A stretch of DNA of 64,000 nt from an uncultured Collinsella sp. (GTDB lineage: Bacteria; Actinomycetota; Coriobacteriia; Coriobacteriales; Coriobacteriaceae). Below the pieces are notes generated by a model, which made no database searches, had not been told where the DNA came from, and saw nothing but the letters and a program-made list of their open reading frames with translations. Shown piece by piece: positions 1 to 7,925 of the stretch. Numbering within the stretch: the first letter of the stretch is position 1; every line of letters starts with the position of its first letter. A program made the position numbers and the translations under genes. The DNA is taken from contig UQIK01000008.1 of the NCBI GenBank assembly GCA_900541125.1, positions 26,172 to 90,171 of the forward strand, written 5' to 3'.

Positions 1-327
1 CGAGGCGTCGGAATCGACCAGATCGTAGTCGTCCTTCTCGTCAAACTCCTGGACCAGCGTCAAGCTGCCCGTAGCGACCTTAAAGGCCTCGCGACCCTCG
101 ACATCGATCTGCAGGTCGTGATAGCGCTGATGCGTCTCATAGTGAGCCTCGGCCTCGGGACGCGTCGTGGGAGCCATGACGTTCGCATAGACCTTGTCGT
201 CCAGAATCGGATGGCTGCCGACCTCGAGCTGCGCCGGATCGTTCTCCTCGAGCCAGTCGATCAGCACGTCGAGGCCCTTGAGCATTCCGCGGTACTCCTC
301 GATATCGCCCAATGCACCGTAAATCAT
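1..327 (-). CDS. YhcH/YjgK/YiaL (DUF386) family protein, cut by window edge
   Basis: This is the N-terminal 109 codons of a small cupin-like YhcH/YjgK/YiaL protein; the C-terminus lies outside the window. The family is linked to sialic-acid and amino-sugar catabolism, probably as a sugar anomerase or isomerase helper, but its reaction is not settled. The start codon (ATG, 327-325) matches the start of an almost identical full-length copy at 12484-12957, which encodes 157 residues. It is the last visible gene of an operon running from the epimerase (2401) through lacC. A short nagA remnant lies directly upstream, so this copy arose with nagA by segmental duplication. Confidence 0.85.
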   Translation of the reverse strand, partial: MIYGALGDIEEYRGMLKGLDVLIDWLEENDPAQLEVGSHPILDDKVYANVMAPTTRPEAEAHYETHQRYHDLQIDVEGREAFKVATGSLTLVQEFDEKDDYDLVDSDAS

Positions 328-359
328 CTAAATCCCCTCTCGGATCGCTTCTTTGGCGG

Positions 360-492
360 CTACTCGGCAAACGCGTTACCGACGCTGTTGCCACCCACAT
401 ACGTCTCGACCAGGGTAAGGTCGGGATTGAACACGACAACGTCGGCGTCGCGCCCCGACATAATGCTATCGCACTTGTCGTCGACATGAGCT
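360..492 (-). pseudogene. nagA: nagA 3' remnant (last ~43 codons)
   Basis: The minus strand reads in frame through the last ~43 codons of N-acetylglucosamine-6-phosphate deacetylase and ends at a TAG (362-360). The matching segment is the C-terminus of the complete copy at 12990-14159 (the DKC-S-IM, GRDAD, TYVGG and SVGNAF motifs are all recognisable). Several replacements are visible, for example a Gly to Asp and a Phe to Val change, consistent with relaxed selection. Nothing upstream of about 492 resembles nagA, and lacC stops at 525. The spacer between this remnant and yhcH is the same as that between nagA and yhcH in the second locus. Confidence 0.85.
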
Positions 493-524
493 AGCAATCG
501 ATGCCGGGGCCGACGCCCAAGCCC

Positions 525-1460
525 TTACAGCTCGGTCACGACAACGCCGTTGTAGACCTCGTCCCAACGATCCATAACCAAGTGGCCAGTCATAGGATCC
601 ATGGCGTTGAGCTTGCCGCAGGTGTTGGCGGTACGCAGCACCGTCTCGTCGTCTGCGCCAGCAGCGATGGCATGTGCGAAGCCTGCGATAGTGGAGTCAC
701 CAGAGCCCGTGGCGTTAACGGCAGGGATATCGGGCGTCTTTGCGCGGAACGCACGGCCATTGTGGAAGCCAACGGAGCCGGCAGCGCCCATGGACACGAC
801 GACCCAGGGGATATCGGAGAAGCGGGCATCAGAGGCGAGCGCGGCGCGGAGCTCGTCCACATCGTCGGTGGTAAAGCTCGTGCCCAGAAGGCCGTTGATC
901 TCGGTCAGGTTAGGCTTGACCAGCTCGGGCTTAATTTCGGACTTAAGGGCGGCCTCGAGCGAAGCACCCGAGGTATCGAGCAGCACCTTGGCGCCAGCGT
1001 TCTCGGCAATGCCCGTGATCTTGGCATAGTAGTCCGCCTCGACACCGCGGGGCAGAGAACCCGAAATGGTGACGACGTCGGCCTTGCCCGCAAGCTCAGT
1101 AAACTTGGCGGTAAAGGCATCGAGTTCCTCGGGGGCAATTGTCGGGCCACTCTCGAGCAGCTCGGTCTGGTTGCCGGCGTGGAGGATGTTGAGGCAAATG
1201 CGAGTCTCGCCCTTGATGGACACAAAGTCGTTGTTAATACCGTTGGCGTCCATGAGCTCAGCCATGTAGGCGCCCATGTGGCCGCCGAGCAGACCGGTTG
1301 CCACAACGTCGTCGCCCAGCTGACCCAGCACACGGGCCACGTTGAGGCCCTTGCCGCCGGCGGTCTTTTCGGGCGTCACGCGGTTGACGTCGTCGATAAC
1401 GAGCTCGTCGAGCTGATAGCGCGTATCGACAGACGGGTTCATCGTAACGGTGAGGATCAT
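525..1460 (-). CDS. lacC: Tagatose-6-phosphate kinase / 1-phosphofructokinase family
   Basis: A PfkB-family sugar kinase of 311 residues that phosphorylates tagatose-6-phosphate (possibly also fructose-1-phosphate) with ATP in the cytoplasm. The N-terminus (MILTVTMNPSVD) and the GGKGLNVAR motif at 35-43 are typical of LacC/FruK. The anion-hole and catalytic motif GSGDS is at 252-256, with Asp255 as the expected catalytic base. An AAGGAG Shine-Dalgarno lies before the ATG. It lies 59 bp downstream of the epimerase gene and upstream of the nagA remnant and yhcH. It would act on tagatose-6-P made by AgaS (4504-5670). FruK is the main alternative; resemblance to streptococcal LacC along the whole length favours LacC. 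Confidence 0.85.
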   Translation of the reverse strand: MILTVTMNPSVDTRYQLDELVIDDVNRVTPEKTAGGKGLNVARVLGQLGDDVVATGLLGGHMGAYMAELMDANGINNDFVSIKGETRICLNILHAGNQTELLESGPTIAPEELDAFTAKFTELAGKADVVTISGSLPRGVEADYYAKITGIAENAGAKVLLDTSGASLEAALKSEIKPELVKPNLTEINGLLGTSFTTDDVDELRAALASDARFSDIPWVVVSMGAAGSVGFHNGRAFRAKTPDIPAVNATGSGDSTIAGFAHAIAAGADDETVLRTANTCGKLNAMDPMTGHLVMDRWDEVYNGVVVTEL

Positions 1461-1519
1461 TTTTAGCTCCTTATCTCGCAGGCTCCTTGTGCCTCGCGAT
1501 ACGAGTCGACAAAACGGAA

Positions 1520-2401
1520 TTACAGGATCTCAATCGTGAACGAGCGAACGACGGTCTCCTTGGGCTTGGCGACAAGGCAGCCGCGCTTATGCTCAAGCAC
1601 GTCGTCCTCATCGGAGCAGGTCGAGAGACCGCCCCAAGGCTCAACCGCCACAAAATCGCCCTCGGGCTTGCTCCACACAATGAGATATGGGAAGCCCTCA
1701 AAGCTCAGGCGGACGCCCTTGTCCTCGCCCTTTTTGGAAAGCGTGACCTGACGGCTCTCGAGCACGTCAAAGATGGTCTCCGCAAAATCGAAGAGCTCGT
1801 GCGACAGGGGCAGCGTCTTTCCCACCATGGGGTTCTTGGAGCGGTTTGCCACGTCAATCAATCCAGTCGAGGGAACGGCGGTGCAGAGCTCCGCAGCCTC
1901 GTCCTTCTCAAAGCGCAGCTCGTAGTCCGTATAGGACTCACCCTCATCGAGCGGACACCTAAAGCCGGGGTGTCCACCGATAAAGAACGGCATGTCCTCG
2001 GTGCCCTCGTTGGTAACCTCATAGGAAACGCGCACGGCGGCGTCCTCGAGCGTATAGCGGGCGACAAGTTTAAACGGATACGGATAATCGCTCAGCAGCG
2101 CGGCGTTATCCTCCGAAGCCAGGCACATAGCCAGCTCGTTTGCGCTTTGACTCAACAGCTTCCACTCCTGCTTGCGCGCAAAGCCGTGGCGGGCGAGCTT
2201 CACATGATGCCCGGCAAACGTCATAGCGTTACCATCGCGCAGGCCTCCGCAAATCGGAAAGCAGACCGGCGCCTGGCCGGACCACACCGCGGGATCACCC
2301 TGCCACAGATACTCGCGTCCGTCAGCCTCAATCGAGGTAAACGAGCCGCCAGCCGTGGAAACCTTGATAGAAATCGAATCGTTGGAAAGAGCGTATTCCA
2401 T
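1520..2401 (-). CDS. lacX: Aldose 1-epimerase (LacX-like galactose mutarotase family)
   Basis: A 293-residue beta-sandwich epimerase that interconverts alpha and beta anomers of an aldose or aldose phosphate. Visible family features are HGFAR at 72-76, a conserved His at 144 (GGHPGF) and the late Glu at 254 (VEPWGGLS), the likely acid/base pair. The start at 2401 is chosen because an AAGGATGG Shine-Dalgarno precedes it; a longer in-frame extension to 2572 has no family resemblance. First gene of an operon with lacC, and divergent from the flavodoxin gene. In lactococcal and streptococcal galactose operons, lacX sits with the tagatose pathway genes in the same way. Confidence 0.85.
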   Translation of the reverse strand: MEYALSNDSISIKVSTAGGSFTSIEADGREYLWQGDPAVWSGQAPVCFPICGGLRDGNAMTFAGHHVKLARHGFARKQEWKLLSQSANELAMCLASEDNAALLSDYPYPFKLVARYTLEDAAVRVSYEVTNEGTEDMPFFIGGHPGFRCPLDEGESYTDYELRFEKDEAAELCTAVPSTGLIDVANRSKNPMVGKTLPLSHELFDFAETIFDVLESRQVTLSKKGEDKGVRLSFEGFPYLIVWSKPEGDFVAVEPWGGLSTCSDEDDVLEHKRGCLVAKPKETVVRSFTIEIL

Positions 2402-2558
2402 TATCCATCCTTTCGGACAACTGCTTTTTTTCATGCAAGCGCCCGTCTCAATCCTAGTCAGAGGACAAACCCGCGCGCTCGTCGATGTGTCCGGTATCCC
2501 GACCATACAACGGGGTACCATACAAACATTGACGTCATTACAGCTGAAAGGCCTTCTT
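2402..2558. promoter_or_regulatory. Divergent promoter region, lacX / flavodoxin
   Basis: A 157-bp spacer between two divergently transcribed genes, so it must hold promoters for both. It contains two direct ACCATAC words at about 2502 and 2517 and a GGTACC palindrome at about 2514-2519, which resembles half of the TGGT-N4-ACCA sites upstream of the amino-sugar genes. No confident -35/-10 pair was assigned. Confidence 0.4.
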
Positions 2559-3143
2559 ATGCGAACCATCATCCTCTATGCCTCGCGCCACCACGGCAAT
2601 ACGAAAAAGCTCGTGGACGCCATCGTCGAGGCGCACCCCGAAATCGATACCCTCGACGTCAAGGCGCTTGGCAAAAACGAGTACCCCGACCTGCACGAAT
2701 ACCATCTGATTGGCGTCGCCACGGGCATCTATTACTCCGAGATCGACAAGGACATGGCACGCGTGCTCACGAACGTGCTGCAGCCGCAGAACAAGGTGTT
2801 TGGCCTTATGACCTACGGTGGCAAAAACAAGTGGTACGGCAAGGATATCGATGGTATCTGCCGCATGAGGCAGGCCATCTTTATGGAGGTCTACGGCTGC
2901 CCCGGCTTTGATACGTGGGGGCCGTTCAAACTCACCGGCGGTGTCCAAAAGGGACACCCGACCGCTGAAGAAATTAAGGGCGCCGTCGACTTCTTCGACA
3001 AGATCGAAGACGAGTACGGCGACATCATCGTCGAAGAGTATGCCAAGCGCGAGAAGCGTCTAGCCTACGAGAAGGAGCATCCTGCAGGAGGCCTGGTGGC
3101 CGGCGTCAAGCGCACGGCAAAGAAGATCGCTAACAAGCTGTAA
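2559..3143 (+). CDS. Flavodoxin family protein
   Basis: A 194-residue flavodoxin-fold protein likely to bind FMN and carry electrons in the cytoplasm. The N-terminal strand and phosphate loop (IILYASRHHGNTKKL, about 4-18) is the classic flavodoxin start. The GLMTYGGKNKWYG segment (about 85-97) looks like the second flavin-contact loop. A positively charged C-terminal helix (VKRTAKKIANKL) is present. The start at 2559 has a GAAAGG Shine-Dalgarno eight bases upstream. It stands alone on the plus strand and is closed by a strong terminator. The redox partner is not evident from context. Confidence 0.8.
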   Translation: MRTIILYASRHHGNTKKLVDAIVEAHPEIDTLDVKALGKNEYPDLHEYHLIGVATGIYYSEIDKDMARVLTNVLQPQNKVFGLMTYGGKNKWYGKDIDGICRMRQAIFMEVYGCPGFDTWGPFKLTGGVQKGHPTAEEIKGAVDFFDKIEDEYGDIIVEEYAKREKRLAYEKEHPAGGLVAGVKRTAKKIANKL

Positions 3144-3174
3144 CTGTAAAGGTGCTTTTGAGCGTTTAACCCAT

Positions 3175-3211
3175 ACGGCGGGTCCGAGCAGATTCGGGCC
3201 CGCCGTTTTTT
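3175..3211 (+). terminator. Rho-independent terminator of flavodoxin gene
   Basis: A GC-rich hairpin with arms ACGGCGGG and CCCGCCGT is followed by a run of T on the plus strand. Confidence 0.85.
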
Positions 3212-3217
3212 CTATCG

Positions 3218-4387
3218 TTACTCGGTAAAGGCGTTGCCGACGCTCTGACCGCCAACATACGTCTCGACGAGGGTGAGCTCATGGTCGAACACGACAAAGT
3301 CGGCGTCGCGACCTGGCATGATGCTGCCGCACTTATCCTCGATGTGCGCAGAGCGAGCCGGCACCTCGGTTGCCATGCGAATGGCGATATCGGCGCTGGC
3401 GATGCCCCAGTCGACGATGTTCTTGACGCCCTGGGCAAGCGTGAGCACCGAGCCGGCAATGCTCTTGCCGTCGGCGAGCCAGCACAGGTTGTCCTTCATG
3501 ATGACGTCCATGCCACCACTGGTGTAGCTGCCCTCGGGCATGCCGCCGCAACCCAGGCAGTCGGTAATGAGCACCGTGTGCTGCCAGCCCTTGGCCTGCA
3601 GCAGCGCCTTGATGGCAGCAGGGTTAACGTGCTTGCCGTCACAGATGATCTCGGCGTAGGTCTCGGGCGTGGACATGGCAGCGCCCACGACACCGGGCTC
3701 ACGGTGATGCAGCCCGCGCTGGCCGTTATAGGTATGCGTAAAGCAGCTGGCACCGGCGTTGATGGCGGCGATGCACTCATCGTAGGTGGCGTCGGAGTGA
3801 CCGATGCTGGTCACCACACCCTTGGCGTTCAGAGCAGCCGCATAAGCAGCGGCACCGTCGCGCTCGGCCGCCATGGCGCTCTTGACGATGCGACCACCCG
3901 CAGCCTCCTGCCACTGATCAAAGATCTCCTCGGAGGGATCGATAAGATAAGCGGGGTTCTGCGCGCCCACGTGCTTCATGGTAAAGAAGGGGCCCTCCAG
4001 GTAGATGCCCTGAATGCGAGCACCGCAGAAGTCGGGGCCGCGACCCTCGTCCGCCTGAGCGATGGCGGCGCAGGCGTCCTTGATCTGCTCGACGCCATCG
4101 GTGAACGTCGTGGGCAGCCAGCTGGTGGTACCGCGACGGGCGAGCTCGGTCGAGCTGATATCGATGCCCACGGGATCATTATCGGTAGTTGAGTGGTTGT
4201 AGAAGCCATGGATGTGAGTATCGACCATACCCGGTGCGATCCACGACCCCGTGTAGTCCTTAATCTCGCAAGAGGGCTCGTCGGCCTGCCAGGCGCCAAA
4301 GACGCCATCCTCGACCATAAGATAGCCGCCCAGTTGCGGGCCTGCCGGCAAGAAGAACTTGTCAGCCTTAATTGCGTACGTGCTCAT
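3218..4387 (-). CDS. nagA: N-acetylglucosamine/galactosamine-6-phosphate deacetylase, copy 1
   Basis: A 389-residue amidohydrolase that removes acetate from GlcNAc-6-P or GalNAc-6-P. Metal and active-site residues are in place: HxH at 58 and 60, Glu131 (LEGPFF), His197 (GHSDAT), His218 (FTHTYNG), His253 (GKHVNP) and the catalytic Asp276 (TDCLGCGG). The ATG at 4387 is preceded by AAGGAG with 5-nt spacing; an in-frame GTG two codons earlier is too close to it. It is last in the GH35-PTS-agaS transcription unit, so GalNAc-6-P is the likely substrate here. It is nearly identical to the copy at 12990-14159. Confidence 0.93.
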   Translation of the reverse strand: MSTYAIKADKFFLPAGPQLGGYLMVEDGVFGAWQADEPSCEIKDYTGSWIAPGMVDTHIHGFYNHSTTDNDPVGIDISSTELARRGTTSWLPTTFTDGVEQIKDACAAIAQADEGRGPDFCGARIQGIYLEGPFFTMKHVGAQNPAYLIDPSEEIFDQWQEAAGGRIVKSAMAAERDGAAAYAAALNAKGVVTSIGHSDATYDECIAAINAGASCFTHTYNGQRGLHHREPGVVGAAMSTPETYAEIICDGKHVNPAAIKALLQAKGWQHTVLITDCLGCGGMPEGSYTSGGMDVIMKDNLCWLADGKSIAGSVLTLAQGVKNIVDWGIASADIAIRMATEVPARSAHIEDKCGSIMPGRDADFVVFDHELTLVETYVGGQSVGNAFTE

Positions 4388-4445
4388 ATGCACTCCTTGC
4401 TTCTAAAGCAGTTGACTGTGGTGATGCTATACCCAGCTCAGGTAA

Positions 4446-4486
4446 AACAAAAAGCGCCCGCCCGCCGTTATGAGCGGACGGGCGCC
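4446..4486 (-). terminator. Terminator between agaS and nagA copy 1
   Basis: On the minus strand a long GC hairpin (GCGCCCGTCCGC paired with GCGGGCGGGCGC) is followed by TTTTTGTTTT. It follows the agaS stop codon. It lies upstream of nagA, so nagA is either read through or has its own promoter in the ~60-bp gap. Confidence 0.8.
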
Positions 4487-4503
4487 CTTACAGAGGGACG
4501 CGA

Positions 4504-5670
4504 TTAAGCGGTGAAGGGGTGAATCGTCACGCCCTTGACCACGCGGTTGACCGTGCCGGTGGGGCTCGGCGTATCGGGCGTGTTGCCCACGCGCACGGAG
4601 TTGAGCAGGCTGATGGCCTGGGCAAACATCACGAACGGCAGAGCGAGGTAGCCCTCGGGAAGCGCTTCGTAGCCCTTAAAGGTGAAGGACTCACCCTCAT
4701 AGACGGTGGCACCTTCCTGCTGAACGGCGATGGTGTGCTGAGCGATCTCGTCGCCACCGATCTCGTTGAGGATGTCGATGTCGTACTGACGGGTGTAGGC
4801 GTCGTTGTTGACGAACACGAAGACGAGCGTCTTATCGTCGACGAAGGACTTAGGTCCATGACGATAGCCCATGGAGGTGTCGTAGGAAGTAGCGACCAGA
4901 CCGTGAGCCAGCTCGAGGATCTTGAGCTGGCTCTCCTGGGCAAGGCCACCGAAGGAGCCAGAACCCAAGTAGGTCACGCGGTTGAAGTCGCCAGCCAGGT
5001 AATCGGCGATCTCGGGCTCACGGGAGATGACCTCCTCGCCCATCTTGGCGATGGTCTCGACCCACTCGGCCTTCTGCTCGTCAGAGGCAGTGTCGAAAAT
5101 AAGGGTGGAGAGCAGGGTCATGCAGGAATAAGAACCGGTCATGGCGAAGCCCTTGTCGTTGGCGCGCGGAATGAGCAGCGTCAGCGCGTTGGGATCATCG
5201 GCAGACTCGACAGCGAGCTTGCCCTCGGGAGCGCAGGTGATGTTGAGGAACTTGACGTTGTGGACGAGCTCCTTGGCAACGGCAACGGCGGCAAGGCTCT
5301 CGGGGCTGTTGCCAGAGCGGGCAAAGGAAACCACGAGCGTGGGATCCTCGGCGCGCAGGAAGTCGCGCGGGGCGCTCACGATGTCGGTCGTGGCGATGGG
5401 CTTAAAGTCGTAGAGATCAGTGTTGCCAGCGTGACGCAGGTACGGGGCGCAGGTATCGCCAACGTAGTCGGACGTACCGGCACCGGTGAAGACAACGGAC
5501 AGACGACCCTCGCCCATAGCGCGAGCCTCGGCCAGGAAGGCCTCGATGGCCTCCTTGTTCTCGCGATAGATGTTGAGCGTATCACGCCAAAGCTCGGGCT
5601 GCTGAGCAATCTCGGCCGTGGTGATCTGGGCGCCGAGCTCGGTGAGCTCCTCGACACTCTTCTCGAACAT
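4504..5670 (-). CDS. agaS: D-galactosamine-6-phosphate deaminase/isomerase (AgaS, SIS domains)
   Basis: A 388-residue double SIS-domain protein. AgaS converts galactosamine-6-phosphate to tagatose-6-phosphate and ammonia. The first SIS domain shows VFTGAGTSDYVG (about 60-71) and SFARSGNSPES; the second starts at YLGSGSFGGLA. Conserved RHGPKSF and the C-terminal NTPDTPSPTGTVNRVV segment are typical of AgaS rather than GlmS. Upstream is the GntR regulator (stop 5782), with a 111-bp AT-rich gap that may hold a promoter; a terminator follows. It links deacetylation by NagA with LacC. Confidence 0.9.
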   Translation of the reverse strand: MFEKSVEELTELGAQITTAEIAQQPELWRDTLNIYRENKEAIEAFLAEARAMGEGRLSVVFTGAGTSDYVGDTCAPYLRHAGNTDLYDFKPIATTDIVSAPRDFLRAEDPTLVVSFARSGNSPESLAAVAVAKELVHNVKFLNITCAPEGKLAVESADDPNALTLLIPRANDKGFAMTGSYSCMTLLSTLIFDTASDEQKAEWVETIAKMGEEVISREPEIADYLAGDFNRVTYLGSGSFGGLAQESQLKILELAHGLVATSYDTSMGYRHGPKSFVDDKTLVFVFVNNDAYTRQYDIDILNEIGGDEIAQHTIAVQQEGATVYEGESFTFKGYEALPEGYLALPFVMFAQAISLLNSVRVGNTPDTPSPTGTVNRVVKGVTIHPFTA

Positions 5671-5781
5671 TTCTAATGCCTCTTTCTTTACTAAATTGTC
5701 TGATATATAAAGACTTAATCTGAAAAGTTAAATCGGGTAGTAGTCATAGGCTGTTTTTCTTTCGTTAACACTCGTATCCGA

Positions 5782-6516
5782 TCACAGAGTATCTCGATAA
5801 TGAGAAATCCTGTACTTAAACTTGTCCGCACGAGCCACCGAAAGCGTAAACTCGACAACATCATTTTGGGTGTTGTGAGTAGTTCGGACTATGTCCAGAA
5901 CTGGCGCACCCTCACCAATACCTAGAAGCCGAGCGTCACATGGACGTGCTATACCCGCAGAGAACTCCTCATCCGCTACTCGAATTTTCTGCTGATAATC
6001 CTGCTCAATGACATCGTAAAGGGGCTTCTGTTCGAGTAGAGGACGCTTGAGTGAAATAAAGAGCCTTGCTGGAAGATAGCTACGCTCAACCATCATAGGA
6101 ATACCATCTGCCATTCGTAAACGTTTGAGTTTTAATACCTTTTCACCCAAATGAATCCCCATTTGCATCGAGAGCGTTTTATCTGCTTCCATTTCACAGA
6201 ACTCTAAGATGGTTGTTTCTGGCAGGCGGCCCATCGCTTTCATCTGTTCAGTAAAACTGTACGATTGGGTAAGATTTGTTGCTTGAGCTAGTCGATCGGC
6301 AACAAACGTACCGCGACCTTGTTTTCGCACAATCCGACCAAGATACTCAAGTTCCTGAATTGCAAGCCGGACAGTCGACCGCGAAAGCCCGAAACGTTCG
6401 GCAAGCTCACGTTCGGACGGAATCAAATCACCTGGCTGATATTCATGATCAATTTTTTCGATCAGAATATCTACGAGCTGGTCATATAGCGGTTGTCTGT
6501 GCCTCTTGCACGTCAT
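5782..6516 (-). CDS. GntR/HutC-family transcriptional regulator (UTRA domain), copy 1
   Basis: A 244-residue regulator: winged helix GntR domain at about 8-73 (PSERELAERFGLSRSTVRLAIQ) and a UTRA effector domain at about 90-240 that binds a sugar phosphate. The start at ATG 6516 is supported by GGAG six bases upstream; an in-frame GTG lies 12 bases earlier. It sits between the PTS EIIA gene and agaS and is a clear paralogue of the regulator at 14303-15034. It probably represses this amino-sugar locus and responds to GalNAc-6-P or a related ester. TGGT-N4-ACCA sites (12223, 15066, 17069) are candidate operators. Confidence 0.88.
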   Translation of the reverse strand: MTCKRHRQPLYDQLVDILIEKIDHEYQPGDLIPSERELAERFGLSRSTVRLAIQELEYLGRIVRKQGRGTFVADRLAQATNLTQSYSFTEQMKAMGRLPETTILEFCEMEADKTLSMQMGIHLGEKVLKLKRLRMADGIPMMVERSYLPARLFISLKRPLLEQKPLYDVIEQDYQQKIRVADEEFSAGIARPCDARLLGIGEGAPVLDIVRTTHNTQNDVVEFTLSVARADKFKYRISHYRDTL

Positions 6517-6603
6517 GATATTCTCCACGTAATGAGCAATTAACCAATACTTCAGCCTTCAGGTAACGCACCAACATGTCCAATAAATGGGCTAATAGCG
6601 ACA

Positions 6604-7032
6604 CTACATCTCATCGTCTTCATCAATGTCAGCACTCTCGAGTTTCTTGAGATCGACTCCCTCACGACCAACGACCCGCGCGCGTTCGGCAAGTTCATCA
6701 AGCGTTGGGTCTCCAAACGCACGCGTCATAACGAGCTCCACCAACATAGGTAGATTTGTTCCGGTGACAACGGTCACGTTATCGAGCTCAGTCGTCATTG
6801 GGATAGCTTGATTGAACGGAGTACCGCCAAGCAAATCAACAAACACCAATACGCCATCACAAGCTTGACGCATCTTGGCAATGCAGGTTCGCAAATCATC
6901 ACCAAAAGTAACCGCCTCCGAGCCCGCAAAAGGAACTACCTCAAAATTAGGCTGTTCGCCGGCGACCATATCCACAGCGCTTTTCAAACCAGGTGCAAAC
7001 TGACCGTGACCAGTTAGTACAAATCCAATCAT
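6604..7032 (-). CDS. PTS mannose/fructose/sorbose-family EIIA (GalNAc/GNB type)
   Basis: A 142-residue single-domain EIIA of the mannose family. It receives phosphate from HPr on His9 (GFVLTGHGQFAPGL) and passes it to the EIIB encoded at 9736-10200. The fold signature DLLGGTPFNQA is at about 67-77. An acidic C-terminus (ESADIDEDDEM) follows. It lies downstream of the membrane-anchored repeat protein and upstream of gntR, apart from the EIIB, EIIC and EIID genes, which precede an internal terminator. Confidence 0.92.
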   Translation of the reverse strand: MIGFVLTGHGQFAPGLKSAVDMVAGEQPNFEVVPFAGSEAVTFGDDLRTCIAKMRQACDGVLVFVDLLGGTPFNQAIPMTTELDNVTVVTGTNLPMLVELVMTRAFGDPTLDELAERARVVGREGVDLKKLESADIDEDDEM

Positions 7033-7113
7033 TCTATCTACCTTTCTACCGTTCGCTTTCTCTAGCCAAAGAACCCCTCAAAAGGGCTCTTACGACCACT
7101 GCATCATTAAAGT

Positions 7114-7737
7114 TTAGTGAGTGTTTTGTTTTATCGTGGGAGGTCTGTGAGCGTCTCTAAGCTGCTTTTCAAGGTTGCGATATCTACGTGCTTCGCCCTT
7201 GTTCCCGCTGCTCTCATATTGATATGAAAGCAGCAGATAGAGCTTTCCGCGTAACCCAAGGTCGTTCGTATCCAGCATAGCTTCCATCTCATCGATCTTA
7301 TCATGCCGACGGCAAAAGACTATGTCGTAGGTCAATTGACTGTCCGCCAAAATGCCCTTCGACACGATGGGGCGCATCTCTTCCAACATGGACGCCGCCC
7401 GCTTCCGGTCACCCGTCTTGATATAGAAATTAAAGGCGCGAACCGCAAGCTGTCGACGTTGTTTATCGCTGCACGACATCTCCAGCAAGTGGTCAAGCAT
7501 TCGATCTGCATATGCGTCCATATCAGCAGCTTCATAGATCGTGAAACGCAGGTAATACTGCTTATACGTAGACATTACTATACGCGCAAGTTTGCGATCG
7601 AGCAGGTCTATGCAATCTTGGTATAAGCCCAAGTTAAACAATACCTGCAATTTCATATCGAAGTATTTTTTCGCTCCTTCGGTCACAGCGAAATAAGCCA
7701 CTACAACACAAATGAACAGGACGATCCAAAATGGCAT
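7114..7737 (-). CDS. Membrane-anchored helical-repeat protein in the PTS locus, function unknown
   Basis: A 207-residue protein with one N-terminal membrane segment (about 2-18, FWIVLFICVVVAYFAV) followed by a soluble, charged, alpha-helical region. The pattern of short amphipathic helices (LYQDCIDLLDRKLARI, KRAASMLEEMRPI, KGEARRYRNLEKQL) resembles TPR-like repeats. I do not recognise a named family. The gene is placed between the EIID and EIIA genes of one PTS, so a role in assembling or regulating that transporter is possible, but this is inference from position only. A terminator at 7822-7883 lies upstream, so it may start a second transcript with EIIA and gntR. Confidence 0.7.
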   Translation of the reverse strand: MPFWIVLFICVVVAYFAVTEGAKKYFDMKLQVLFNLGLYQDCIDLLDRKLARIVMSTYKQYYLRFTIYEAADMDAYADRMLDHLLEMSCSDKQRRQLAVRAFNFYIKTGDRKRAASMLEEMRPIVSKGILADSQLTYDIVFCRRHDKIDEMEAMLDTNDLGLRGKLYLLLSYQYESSGNKGEARRYRNLEKQLRDAHRPPTIKQNTH

Positions 7738-7821
7738 TGCACTATATTCCCTTCAAGGCAGCCTTAAGGAATTAATCGAACACGATGACTGCATAGCCGC
7801 CTATGAACAACGGTGTCCGAC

Positions 7822-7883
7822 AAAACAAAAGAGGCGCACACTCCAGGGGATATGGCGATAAAGTCGCCTTGGAGGTGTGCGCC
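7822..7883 (-). terminator. Terminator after PTS EIID gene, within the locus
   Basis: On the minus strand a long hairpin (GGCGCACACCTCCA paired with TGGAGTGTGCGCC, with a small nested GGCGA/TCGCC stem) is followed by TCTTTTGTTTTG. It splits the PTS locus between EIID and the repeat-protein gene. Confidence 0.8.
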
Positions 7884-7925
7884 ACGTCTCAATTGAGGCT
7901 CAAATGCCGTGACAATATGGGGTAT

